DNA of 12,569 nt, from assembly GCA_050249455.1 (NCBI GenBank), contig JBFWQM010000165.1:1-12569 (forward strand). The letters are read 5' to 3'. The position numbers and the translations under genes are program-made. Below, piece by piece: positions 1 through 6,539 of the stretch. Under the pieces are notes generated by a model, which saw nothing but the letters and a program-made list of their open reading frames with translations, ran no database searches and was not told the origin of the DNA. This DNA is from JBFWQM01 sp050249455. GTDB taxonomy: Bacteria; Pseudomonadota; Alphaproteobacteria; MPNO01; VGEU01. Within the stretch, counting starts at the first letter, position 1. Every line of letters begins with the position of its first letter.

Positions 1-148
1 CCTTGTCATAGGGAAAATACAGAATCGCGATGCCAAGGCAGACGCCGAACATCCTCGCGCCGGCGGCGAGCGACCAGCGCAACCCCTCGACGACCGATCC
101 CTTCAGATCAAGTGCCGGATGACCGGATTTATTCGGGATTGGCATCAT
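1..148 (-). CDS. Partial unrecognised protein, N-terminal 49 residues, possible membrane segment
   Basis: A minus-strand reading frame runs from tandem ATG codons at 148 and 145 off the left edge of the window. I do not recognise it. The visible residues begin MMPIPNKSGHPALDLKGS. After a short polar start the sequence becomes hydrophobic (about residues 30-46, containing GVCLGIAILYFP), which suggests the start of a membrane segment. Translation beyond the ATG toward the right stays open for a while, but that part does not look protein-like, so I place the start at 148 or 145. No clear ribosome binding site precedes it. The gene lies downstream of rsmB on the same strand but is separated by about 320 bp of AT-rich DNA, so it probably has its own promoter. 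It could be a chance open frame; the missing part to the left would settle this. Confidence 0.35.
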   Translation of the reverse strand, partial: MMPIPNKSGHPALDLKGSVVEGLRWSLAAGARMFGVCLGIAILYFPYDK

Positions 149-469
149 GACGACACGCCAAATCTCAATTCTATTCAAATCGATTTCACAAAATCCGGCC
201 GACAGCGCCAAATGCCGAGCAGTTCAAGCGCGCATCAGTCAAAAACGCTACTTATATTCGATCCCGCCGGCCTGCTGGTCCAGGCAGGCAGGCCGAGAGC
301 AATGCTGTGGCCCATCCTTGTGAAAGTCAACTCCGGCCTCGGCCCGTTTCAGACCAAGCAAACCTTATCTTTATTGTTATTTTTCCTAAATTAATTCAAT
401 GCATTAAATGGTTAATTTCGCATTTCTTCCGATGAGGGCCGGCCGTCCATAAAGCCATGCGATCGAATT
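149..469. other. AT-rich intergenic gap, no convincing gene
   Basis: About 320 bp without a supported gene. Much of it is AT-rich against the very GC-rich flanks, most strikingly at 355-425. It holds a 7-bp inverted repeat, GGCCTGC at 269-275 with GCAGGCC at 288-294, which has no T-tract and so is not a clear terminator. On the minus strand a TATAAG box (251-256) lies in the 9-mer CGAATATAA (252-260), and a TTGACT hexamer lies at 325-330. Neither has a good partner at normal spacing. A plus-strand open frame at 119-394 has no recognisable domain and is not called. Confidence 0.6.
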
Positions 470-1822
470 TCAGCCGTCGTCCCTTTGCCTCCGGCGCAGC
501 CGGGCGACATAGAAGCCGTCGAGGCCGCCTCGGTCGGCCAGATGGCAAGGCAGGGTTCGGACGTCGCCTTGCGCGGTGACCGCATCGGCAAGGCCGCCGA
601 TCGCGTCCGGCCGGACCGCGTCGCGCATGAAATCGGGGTTGGCCGCCAGGAAGGCGGCGACGCGGTCGGGCCCCTCGGCGTCCTGAAGCGAGCAGACGCC
701 GTAGACCAGCACCCCGCCCGGCGCGACCATCCGCCCCGCGTTCTGCAGCAGCGCGGCCTGCACGCCGGCGAGGCGGGACACGTCGGACGGCCGCTTCAGC
801 CGCGCGATGTCGGGATGGCGGCGCAGCGTGCCGGTGCCGCTGCACGGGGCGTCGAGCAGCACGGCGTCGAACGCCTCCGGCGGGGTCCAGGCGGCGGCGT
901 CGGCGGTTACGACCTCGGCGGCGAGCCGCAGCCGGGCCAGGTTGGCGCCGACCCGCGCCAGCCGGGCCGGCGAGCGGTCCACCGCGGTGACGCGCGCGCC
1001 CGCGGCGGCGAGCTGCGCGGCCTTGCCGCCCGGCGCCGCGCAGAGGTCGGCGATGCGGCGCCCAACGATGCCGCCGGGGAACGCCGCGGCGAGGATGCGG
1101 GCCGGCAGCGCCGCCGCCGCGTCCTGCACCCACCAGGCGCCTTCGGCGAACCCGGGCAGGCTCTCGACCGGCGCGGTCTCGGCCAAGCGCAGGGTGCCGG
1201 TGGGCAGCGCCGCGGCGCCCAGCCGCGTCGCCCAGTCCGCCGCGTCCGCCGGGCAGGTCAGGTCGAGCGGCGGCTCCGCGAGGTGCACGGCCGCGATCGC
1301 GTGCGCGGTGTCGCCGCCGAACGAGGTCGTCCACGCGGTCCACAGCCAGTCCGGCGTGTTGAGCCGCGGCGCGTCCTGCCCGGCGACCATGCCGTCGCCC
1401 TCGCGCGTCAGGCGCCGCAGCACGGCGTTGACCAGCCCCTTCTGGGCGGCGGCGCCGCGCGCGGCGGCGAGCGCGACCGCGGTATCGACGACGGCGTGCG
1501 CCGGCATGCGCAGGAACAGGAGCTGCGCGATCGCCAGCCGCAGCGCGTCGTGCGCGGCGGCGGCGCGCGCCGGCAGCGGCCGCGGCACGCAGTGGGCGAT
1601 CAGCGCGTCGATCTGGCCGAGTCGGCGCAGCCCCGTCGCGACGATCAACCGGACGAACGCCCGGTCGCGCACGGCGAGCTGCGCGAACCCGGCGGCGGCG
1701 GACAATGCATCATCCAGCGCCTCACCGCGGCGGACGACCGCCTGCAGGAGGTCGAGCGCCACCGACCGCGCGGCGACGCCAGCCGGCAGCGGCGCGGCCG
1801 TCGCCTCAGCCACGGGCGGCAA
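470..1822 (-). CDS. rsmB: 16S rRNA (cytosine967-C5)-methyltransferase RsmB/Sun
   Basis: Uses S-adenosylmethionine to methylate C5 of a cytosine in 16S rRNA (C967 in E. coli numbering) during small-subunit assembly in the cytoplasm. The 450 residues fit the family. A NusB-like all-helical domain covers about 16-140 and includes KGLVNAVLRRL. A Rossmann methyltransferase domain follows, about 185-445. SAM motif I is DLCAAPGGK (259-267). Motif IV is DAPCSGTG (324-331, Cys327) and motif VI is YGVCSL (374-379), whose Cys377 is the expected nucleophile. The C-terminal GLDGFYVARL is also family-typical. The start is uncertain: no in-frame ATG fits, and the candidates are TTG at 1822 or GTG at 1813, neither with a good ribosome binding site. 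The gene lies 42 bp after the htpX stop on the same strand, so translation probably depends on htpX read-through mRNA. The sequence shows no clear terminator after it. Confidence 0.95.
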   Translation of the reverse strand: MPPVAEATAAPLPAGVAARSVALDLLQAVVRRGEALDDALSAAAGFAQLAVRDRAFVRLIVATGLRRLGQIDALIAHCVPRPLPARAAAAHDALRLAIAQLLFLRMPAHAVVDTAVALAAARGAAAQKGLVNAVLRRLTREGDGMVAGQDAPRLNTPDWLWTAWTTSFGGDTAHAIAAVHLAEPPLDLTCPADAADWATRLGAAALPTGTLRLAETAPVESLPGFAEGAWWVQDAAAALPARILAAAFPGGIVGRRIADLCAAPGGKAAQLAAAGARVTAVDRSPARLARVGANLARLRLAAEVVTADAAAWTPPEAFDAVLLDAPCSGTGTLRRHPDIARLKRPSDVSRLAGVQAALLQNAGRMVAPGGVLVYGVCSLQDAEGPDRVAAFLAANPDFMRDAVRPDAIGGLADAVTAQGDVRTLPCHLADRGGLDGFYVARLRRRQRDDG

Positions 1823-1864
1823 AGCGTTTCGGCATGCGCGGGCCGCGCGCCGGCGCGCGGCCGG

Positions 1865-2764
1865 TCAGCCCCACGGCCCGCGGGCCGGGCGGGCGGGCGC
1901 GGCGGCGGCCGGGCGGCCGGCGTAGCCCGCCATCTCGCGCAGCCGCGCGACGCGGTTGGCGGTCGACGGGTGGGTGGAGAACAGGTTGTCCATCTTCTGC
2001 CCGTTCAGCGGGTTGACGATGAACATGTGCGCGGTCGCCGGGTTGGACTCGGCCTGCTCGTTGGGCACGCGGTGGGCCGCGGCGTCGAGGTTCTCCAGCG
2101 CCGAGGCGAGCCACAAGGGGTTGCCCGCGATCTCCGCGCCGGCGCGGTCGGCGGCGTATTCGCGGGTGCGCGAGATCGCCATCTGCACCAGCATCGCGGC
2201 GAGCGGCGCCAGGATCATGATCAGGATCGAGCCGACGATGCCGAGCGGGTTGCTGCGGTTGTCGCTGGAGCCGCCGAAGAACAGCGCGAAGTTGGCGAGC
2301 ATGCCGATCGCGCCGGCGATGGTCGCGGTGATGGTCATGATCAAGGTGTCGCGATTCTTCACGTGCGCGAGCTCGTGCGCCATGACGCCGGCGATCTCCT
2401 CGTAGCTCATCGCGCGCAGGAGGCCTGTGGTGGCGGCGACGGCGGCATGCTCCGGGTCGCGGCCGGTAGCGAAGGCGTTGGGCTGGTCGTTCTCGATGAT
2501 GTAGACGCGCGGCATCGGCAGGCCGGCGCGCTGCGCGAGCTGCTGCACGATGCCGTAGAACTGCGGCGCGCTGCGCGCATCGACTTCCTGCGCGTTGTAC
2601 ATGCGCAGGACGACCTTGTCCGAATTCCAGTACGCGAACACGTTCATGCCGAGCGCGATCACGAGCGCGATCATCATGCCCGCCTGGCCGCCGATCAGGC
2701 CGCCGATCGCCAGGAACAGCGCCGTCATGCCGGCCAGCAGCAGGGCGGTGCGGAAGTAGTTCAT
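1865..2764 (-). CDS. htpX: Membrane zinc metalloprotease HtpX (M48B)
   Basis: An inner-membrane protease that degrades misfolded or damaged membrane proteins, part of the envelope and heat-shock quality-control system alongside FtsH. The 299 residues match the family. There are two N-terminal membrane segments (about 6-24 and 28-45). The catalytic zinc site HELAH is at 130-134, with the third ligand in EYAAD (Glu202), and two further hydrophobic segments lie at about 143-165 and 177-197. The STHPSTANRVARL segment (263-275) is typical of M48 proteins. The C-terminus is a short Ala/Pro/Gly tail with no known role. The ATG at 2764 is preceded by a weak GGA-type ribosome binding site. The gene is divergent from the DUF1674 gene (118 bp between starts) and is followed by rsmB. 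This htpX-rsmB pair beside DUF1674 is a recurrent alphaproteobacterial arrangement, from memory. A candidate promoter is listed separately. Confidence 0.96.
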   Translation of the reverse strand: MNYFRTALLLAGMTALFLAIGGLIGGQAGMMIALVIALGMNVFAYWNSDKVVLRMYNAQEVDARSAPQFYGIVQQLAQRAGLPMPRVYIIENDQPNAFATGRDPEHAAVAATTGLLRAMSYEEIAGVMAHELAHVKNRDTLIMTITATIAGAIGMLANFALFFGGSSDNRSNPLGIVGSILIMILAPLAAMLVQMAISRTREYAADRAGAEIAGNPLWLASALENLDAAAHRVPNEQAESNPATAHMFIVNPLNGQKMDNLFSTHPSTANRVARLREMAGYAGRPAAAAPARPARGPWG

Positions 2765-2793
2765 CGAGGTCCACCGAGGGGTTTGCGACGCCT

Positions 2794-2824
2794 TCTATGT
2801 GGCCCCGCCGGACCCGCCGTCAAG
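2794..2824 (-). promoter_or_regulatory. Candidate htpX promoter
   Basis: On the minus strand a -35-like CTTGACG (2824-2818) and a -10-like CATAGA (2799-2794) are separated by 18 bp. This would start transcription near 2787, about 23 nt before the htpX ATG. The CTTG core with a C/A-rich -10 side also loosely resembles heat-shock (RpoH) promoters, which would suit htpX, but the match is partial. Sequence inspection only. Confidence 0.35.
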
Positions 2825-2847
2825 ATCGCTGCGGTGCGGCGAAACCC

Positions 2848-2876
2848 TTGGCGGGCCACGCGAACGACGCCATATT
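2848..2876 (+). promoter_or_regulatory. Candidate leaderless promoter of the DUF1674 gene
   Basis: TTGGCG (2848-2853) and CATATT (2871-2876) have a 17-bp spacer and match the sigma-70 consensus at 4 of 6 positions each. Six bases separate the -10 box from the ATG at 2883, so transcription would start at or next to the start codon. No Shine-Dalgarno sequence precedes this ATG, which fits a leaderless mRNA. Confidence 0.4.
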
Positions 2877-2882
2877 CGCGCC

Positions 2883-3071
2883 ATGAGCGAGAAAGCGAAG
2901 CCTGCCGACCAGCCCGCCGCCACGCCCGCGGCGCCGGCCGACCCGTTGCCCGCCGCGACGCCGGCGCCGACGCCGGAACCCGGGGCGGTGCCGGAGATCG
3001 GCGGCCGCAAGGGTCCCGACCCCACGCGCTACGGCGACTGGGAGAAGGACGGCCGCTGTATCGACTTCTGA
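2883..3071 (+). CDS. DUF1674 protein, SDHAF4-like succinate dehydrogenase assembly factor
   Basis: A 62-residue protein. The C-terminal 25 residues (about 38-62) carry the family signature, with EIGGRKGPDPTRYGDWEKDG and then RCIDF at the very end. The N-terminal half is a low-complexity Ala/Pro stretch, probably disordered. The mitochondrial members (SDHAF4) bind the flavinylated SdhA subunit and help it join SdhB in complex II; the same role in this bacterium is inferred from homology. The open frame extends upstream to 2799, but the family match, the ATG at 2883 and a promoter immediately in front of it favour this start. The gene is divergent from htpX and is followed 69 bp later by the nuclease gene, which seems to have its own promoter. 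Easily missed because of its size. Confidence 0.85.
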   Translation: MSEKAKPADQPAATPAAPADPLPAATPAPTPEPGAVPEIGGRKGPDPTRYGDWEKDGRCIDF

Positions 3072-3105
3072 CGGCGGCCGCCGGGCGCCGATTCGGCCGG
3101 GCGCG

Positions 3106-3134
3106 TTGCCGCGGCAATTTGTTCCGGTTATGTT
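3106..3134 (+). promoter_or_regulatory. Candidate leaderless promoter of the nuclease gene
   Basis: TTGCCG (3106-3111) and TATGTT (3129-3134) are spaced by 17 bp, with 4 of 6 consensus matches each. Six bases separate the -10 box from the ATG at 3141, the same geometry as the promoter of the preceding gene. No Shine-Dalgarno sequence is present before the ATG. Confidence 0.4.
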
Positions 3135-3140
3135 CCGCGC

Positions 3141-3629
3141 ATGATGGAAGTGTCCACCCCGGGGCCGGCCGGGCCGCCGCGCCACCGCGGGCGGCGCTGG
3201 TCGGCCCGCGTCGTGCTGGCGGCCGGCGTGGTCTCGGTGGCGGCGTCGCCGGCGGGCGAGGTGCTGCCGGGGCCCATCCCGGCGCGGGTGGTGGAGGTGA
3301 TCGACGGCGACACGGTGCGGGTGCGCGCGCGCATCTGGCTGGGCCAGGAGATCGAGATCAGCGTGCGCTTCGACGGCATCGACACGCCGGAGCGCCGCGG
3401 CAAGTGCGCCGAGGAGCGCCGGCTGGCCGAGGCGGCGCACGCCTTCGTCGCCGCCCGGATGGACGGCCAGCCGGTGACCCTGCGCAACGTCCACTACGGC
3501 AAGTACGCCGGCCGCGTCGTCGCCCGCGCCCTGCTGCCCTCAGGCGAGGACATCTCCCAGTCCCTCATCTCCGCCGGCCTCGCGCGCCCGTATGACGGGC
3601 GCGCGCGGGCGGGGTGGTGCGCGGTCTAA
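3141..3629 (+). CDS. Secreted or membrane-anchored thermonuclease-family (SNase-like) protein
   Basis: A 162-residue staphylococcal-nuclease-fold protein, predicted to hydrolyse DNA or RNA phosphodiester bonds with calcium. Residues 14-23 are basic, followed by a hydrophobic stretch (24-35) ending near ASPAG. This reads as a Sec signal peptide or a membrane anchor, so the enzyme acts outside the cytoplasm. The SNase core runs from about 47 to 151. By alignment with S. aureus nuclease the active-site set is complete: Asp57 (Asp21) in VIDGDTV, Arg76 (Arg35), Asp81 and Thr82 (Asp40, Thr41) and Glu84 (Glu43) in RFDGIDTPE, and Arg125 (Arg87) in KYAGRVVA. Start codons at 3141 and 3144 are adjacent; 3141 fits the predicted transcription start. 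The stop overlaps the stop of the convergent lipoprotein gene by four bases. The substrate is not evident from sequence. Confidence 0.9.
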   Translation: MMEVSTPGPAGPPRHRGRRWSARVVLAAGVVSVAASPAGEVLPGPIPARVVEVIDGDTVRVRARIWLGQEIEISVRFDGIDTPERRGKCAEERRLAEAAHAFVAARMDGQPVTLRNVHYGKYAGRVVARALLPSGEDISQSLISAGLARPYDGRARAGWCAV

Positions 3630-4972
3630 CGGCGCGGCACGCGCGAGGCGGACGGCGCGGCGGGCGTCGACGGCGCGGCAGCCTTGATCTCCAGCGTCAC
3701 GGGATCGGCCAATGTCTGCGCGGTCGGACGCGAGGAGTCCTGCACGGCAATCCGCACGTCCTTGGCCGTCGCGGGTGCCGTGTCGATTCGGACGTTGAAG
3801 ATGCCGTCCCTGCTGGCCTTGTCGACCTGCAGTCCCGCGGGCGGCGAATCGAGCACGGTCGCGAAGTAGGGCGCGGTGCCGCCGCTGATCTGGAACGAAG
3901 CCGGCGCACCCGCTTCGACCTGCACTTTGTCCGACGGCTGCCGCGATAGGCCCGCCGTGGCGGCGAGCTCGGCGATCCGGCAGGCCGTCACGCCGCTCTT
4001 CACGTCCTCGGCGGTGATCCGCACCGTGTTGCGATAGGCTTCGATCGCCTTTTCGAGCTGGCCGCGAAGGTCGGCCAGAAGTGCCGTCTCGGCGCGCTGC
4101 GCAGCGCTGGTGTCTGTGGCGCCCGGTTGCGACAGGGCGCCGGCGGCCCGTGCGGCCAGTCGGGCGGCGGCATCGGTGGCAGCCCCCGCCGCGGCCTCGG
4201 CCCCCGGACCGGTCGGCGGACCCTCGAAGCTGAACGATCCGAGTGAGCGCGCCATGCGGCTGATGGCCTCGAGATCCGATTTCTGGATCGCCACCCGGTT
4301 GTTCACCGCCGCGCCGACATTCGATACCGCGACGTGCACGTGACCGCCGATCTCGCGGTCGAGCGGAATGACGCTTCCGGCGACGATCCGTGCCGTCGAG
4401 ACGACGGCGCGTGTCCGCGTCAATGCCGTCGAGAGCTCGACGATACGTATGGACGGTGTGAAGATCCTCTCGATGCGATCGACTTCGGTTACCACCATGT
4501 CGGTGACACGGCTCAGGGTCGCGGCGGCCATCCACGGCTGCAACGCCGGCGTGCCGGCCGCATCGACGCAGTTGAGCGCCTCGATGCCGGCGCGGTAGGC
4601 CTCGCCCACGCCCTTCGGCGCGGCCAGCGAGCCGGCAGCATAGGCGGTGCCGCCGCCGAGGCCGAAGCCTACGATCATGTCCCGGGACCCGCCGTACATG
4701 CCAGCGGCGAGGGCGCCGAGGGCGCCGGCGAACGTCGCGACACCCGCGACGGCCTCGATCGTCGCCTGCTCGTTGGCCCGGCCCTTGAGGTCACTGCGCA
4801 CCGTATCCAGGCGGACCAGCGCCGCCTCGACGGCGCTCGCGCGCTCGTCAGGCTGCCGGACGGGCTCGGGAATGGGCACGAAGGGCTGGAAGACGGTACA
4901 GCCGCCGGTCAATGCCGCCAGCGAAAACAGGGATGCGAATACGATGGGATGCCTGCAGGATACAATATTCAT
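3626..4972 (-). CDS. Unrecognised predicted lipoprotein with Gly-rich hydrophobic hairpin and Ig-like C-terminus
   Basis: A 448-residue protein that I cannot assign to a family. From the ATG at 4972 it has a lipoprotein signal: basic residues at 7-8, a hydrophobic core and an LTGGC lipobox with Cys25 as the predicted lipidated residue. The Thr at -3 is less usual. After a Pro-rich linker and a helical stretch (about 43-72), residues 75-118 are Gly/Ala-rich and hydrophobic, like a glycine-zipper hairpin. Residues 120-345 look mostly helical, with an Ala-rich low-complexity part at 258-282 and two isolated cysteines (135, 331) that could pair. Residues 347-430 resemble a small beta-sandwich (GGTAPYFATV...PAGLQVD), as in putative Ig-like domains. 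An upstream in-frame ATG at 4984 is possible; 4972 has a GGA at better spacing. The gene stands alone between convergent and unrelated neighbours. Its product is probably periplasmic and membrane-tethered. Confidence 0.75.
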   Translation of the reverse strand: MNIVSCRHPIVFASLFSLAALTGGCTVFQPFVPIPEPVRQPDERASAVEAALVRLDTVRSDLKGRANEQATIEAVAGVATFAGALGALAAGMYGGSRDMIVGFGLGGGTAYAAGSLAAPKGVGEAYRAGIEALNCVDAAGTPALQPWMAAATLSRVTDMVVTEVDRIERIFTPSIRIVELSTALTRTRAVVSTARIVAGSVIPLDREIGGHVHVAVSNVGAAVNNRVAIQKSDLEAISRMARSLGSFSFEGPPTGPGAEAAAGAATDAAARLAARAAGALSQPGATDTSAAQRAETALLADLRGQLEKAIEAYRNTVRITAEDVKSGVTACRIAELAATAGLSRQPSDKVQVEAGAPASFQISGGTAPYFATVLDSPPAGLQVDKASRDGIFNVRIDTAPATAKDVRIAVQDSSRPTAQTLADPVTLEIKAAAPSTPAAPSASRVPRR

Positions 4973-4984
4973 GGAAAAATCCAT

Positions 4985-5153
4985 TGGTATTTAAGTGACG
5001 GTGAAGAAATTATATTCGTGTGGATGGTGCCTCCCTGCTTGATTTAATTCAATTGAATTTCATCGTCGCAGACGAACTGCCGGATAAATCGGCGGATTTA
5101 CTGAGAATTCGGTTCTTGTCGCAGGCGGGGCGCATGCGCCGGCATGCGCGTGT
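4985..5153. other. AT-rich region upstream of the lipoprotein gene with a perfect palindrome and a -10 box
   Basis: No gene is seen here. On the minus strand a perfect TATAAT lies at 5014-5009, about 25-37 nt before the two candidate lipoprotein starts. No good -35 partner is present at 16-18 bp. The 14-bp perfect palindrome AATTCAATTGAATT (5046-5059) lies 32 bp upstream of that -10 box and could be an operator for an unknown regulator. Further right, a 10-bp palindrome GCGCATGCGC (5130-5139) lies in GC-rich sequence next to the hairpin after the transporter gene. Confidence 0.4.
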
Positions 5154-5185
5154 CGACGGCGGGCGGCGGTCGCCCGGGCCCGTCG
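5154..5185 (-). terminator. Hairpin just after the transporter stop codon
   Basis: Outer stem CGACGG (5154-5159) pairs with CCGTCG (5180-5185). Inner stem CGGGCG (5160-5165) pairs with CGCCCG (5171-5176). There is a 5-nt loop and a 3-nt bulge. It starts three bases past the minus-strand stop at 5189-5191. No T-run follows, so it is a candidate transcript end or 3' stabiliser rather than a classical intrinsic terminator. Confidence 0.4.
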
Positions 5186-5188
5186 CGG

Positions 5189-6139
5189 CTATTCCGGGCG
5201 GGCGCGGCGGCCGGCGATCGTGCCCGTGGCGAGCGCGACGCCGAGGCTGACGGCGACGATGCCGGCGACGGCGGGGAGGTCCGGCAGCTCGCCGAGCGCC
5301 GGCACGGCGAGCAGGGTGGCGAGCGCCGGCAGCAGCGCGTTGAACGCCGCCGCGCGGCCGGCGCCGAGCCGGCGCACGGCGATGCCATAGAGGATCATCG
5401 CGACGACCCCGGACAGGATGCCCTGGGCGACGACCTGGATCGCGACGTCGCGCCACGGCGCGTCGAACAGCCGGGGCTCGAACGCGGTGACGTAGACCGG
5501 CGCGAAAACGAGCGCCGAGTAGACGTTGACGATCGCGGCCGCCCGCCAGGCGCCGGTCGCCTTGCGCCGCATCGCGACGGTGTAGCAACTCCACATCATG
5601 GCGCCGAGGAGGAGCAGCAGGTGCCCCTGCCATTGCCCGGCGACGCCGGCGACCAGCGACAGCCCGCCGATCGCCGCGACCCCGGCCAGGATCAGCGCCA
5701 GCCCGGCCAGCCGGCCGCGGTCGGGCCGCTCGCCCAGCGCCGCGGCGGCGATCAGCGCGGTCCACAGCGCCACCGTGCCGGGCAGCAGCGCGCTGATGTG
5801 GCTCATCGGCGCGAACTGCATGCCGGACGCCGCCACCAAGTAGAACGGAATGCCCGCGCCGGCGACCATGATCAGGGTCGTGCCGCGCTCGCCCCGGCGC
5901 AGCCCGAGGCCGTGGCGCAGCAGGACCGGAAACAGGATGAGCGCCGGCACCACGTAGCGCACGAACGCGACGTCGGCCGGCCCCAGGGTGGTCGACACGC
6001 CGTAGCGGGTGGACACCAGCCACGCCGACCACACCAGCACCGCCGCGAACCCTGCGGCCCGCCCGACCCAGGCATCAGGCAGCCGGCCGAACCAGCCGGC
6101 CGGCGCACCCGGCGCCGCATCATCCACCCGCAAGGCCAT
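5189..6139 (-). CDS. EamA/DMT-family membrane transporter
   Basis: A 316-residue polytopic inner-membrane protein of the drug/metabolite transporter superfamily, usually exporters of amino acids, metabolites or small drugs. The specific substrate cannot be read from sequence. Two EamA repeats are visible, about 28-160 and 172-306, and together they would form ten membrane helices. Each repeat ends in a related motif: ALLPGTVALWTALIAAAALGE (first repeat, 117-137) and ALLPALATLLAVPALGE (second repeat, 268-284). Short basic loops such as RRGERG (81-86) and MRRK (190-193) suit cytoplasmic faces. The ATG at 6139 has a GGGGAG ribosome binding site six to seven bases upstream. The gene is alone in its transcription unit: a 400-bp gap separates it from acs, and a hairpin follows its stop. 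Confidence 0.9.
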   Translation of the reverse strand: MALRVDDAAPGAPAGWFGRLPDAWVGRAAGFAAVLVWSAWLVSTRYGVSTTLGPADVAFVRYVVPALILFPVLLRHGLGLRRGERGTTLIMVAGAGIPFYLVAASGMQFAPMSHISALLPGTVALWTALIAAAALGERPDRGRLAGLALILAGVAAIGGLSLVAGVAGQWQGHLLLLLGAMMWSCYTVAMRRKATGAWRAAAIVNVYSALVFAPVYVTAFEPRLFDAPWRDVAIQVVAQGILSGVVAMILYGIAVRRLGAGRAAAFNALLPALATLLAVPALGELPDLPAVAGIVAVSLGVALATGTIAGRRARPE

Positions 6140-6539
6140 CGGACAGCTCCCCGCCCACTATGCTGCGCCGCAGCAACCAAGGGAAGGGGCAGGCACTCCA
6201 CTCCGCGGCCGGGGGGGTGCAAGGCGACGCGGTTCTTGGCCGGCATGCGACCGCTCAAGAGTCGCTCCGACGGTGCGAAACCCTGACTTGTTTATTGACT
6301 GCTGCTTGCAGCGGCATCGATGCGAACGTCAAAATCGATCGCTTGCATGACCCCTCCCCCAACCCCCTCCCGCGAGGGGAGGGGCTTTGCGAGCGCGCCG
6401 TCTCTTCCCCTCCCCTCGCGGGAGGGGTTTGGGGGAGGGGGCGCCGCCGGCCGGGTATCGTTACGCGAACCGGATCGTGCGCCGCCAAGCGCTCGTCGTG
6501 GATCGAGAGCGGGCCGGGCTTCCCAGGATGTCTCCGGCC
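6140..6539. other. Gene-free gap between acs and the transporter gene
   Basis: No supported gene in 400 bp. It holds the long GC-rich inverted repeat (6351-6440), a short hairpin next to the acs stop (6511-6540), and a palindrome GCATCGATGC (6313-6322) near GCTGCTTGCAGC (6301-6312). A minus-strand 18-codon frame (ATG at 6349, stop just left of 6301, product beginning MQAIDFDVRID) is preceded by the GGGGAGGGG end of the repeat, which would serve as a ribosome binding site. I regard it as probably fortuitous. The transporter promoter should lie in 6145-6340, but I see no convincing -35/-10 pair. Confidence 0.55.
6351..6440. repeat. GC-rich REP/BIME-like inverted repeat, copy 1 (intergenic)
   Basis: Two 34-bp arms, 6351-6384 and 6407-6440, are inverted with one mismatch around a 22-nt centre. 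Each arm is itself a small hairpin, with C-rich and G-rich halves (CCCCTCC and GGGGAGGGG) around CGCGA. A second copy of the same family is at 10033-10116. The structure resembles the paired REP elements of many proteobacterial genomes. No RAYT transposase is present in this window. In this position it would fold in the acs 3' mRNA and could protect it from 3' exonucleases. Confidence 0.85.

Noticed and set aside
269..294. GGCCTGC/GCAGGCC inverted repeat as an rsmB terminator
   Set aside because: The stem is only 7 bp with a 12-nt loop, has no T-run, and lies about 180 bp from the rsmB stop.
119..394. Plus-strand open frame of 91 codons in the left AT-rich gap
   Set aside because: No recognisable domain, no ribosome binding site, mixed composition unlike neighbouring proteins, and it overlaps the start of the more plausible minus-strand frame.
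485..3595. Very long plus-strand open frame (1036 codons)
   Set aside because: Composition is dominated by Arg, Gly and Ala, as expected for an antisense or shifted frame in high-GC DNA. It runs across well-supported rsmB, htpX, DUF1674 and nuclease genes.
6301..6349. Eighteen-codon minus-strand frame (MQAIDFDVRID...) preceded by a GGGGAGGGG ribosome-binding-like sequence from the repeat
   Set aside because: The G-rich repeat would give such a signal to any nearby ATG, and the frame is very short with no family. It could be worth keeping only if the same flank accompanies other copies of the repeat.
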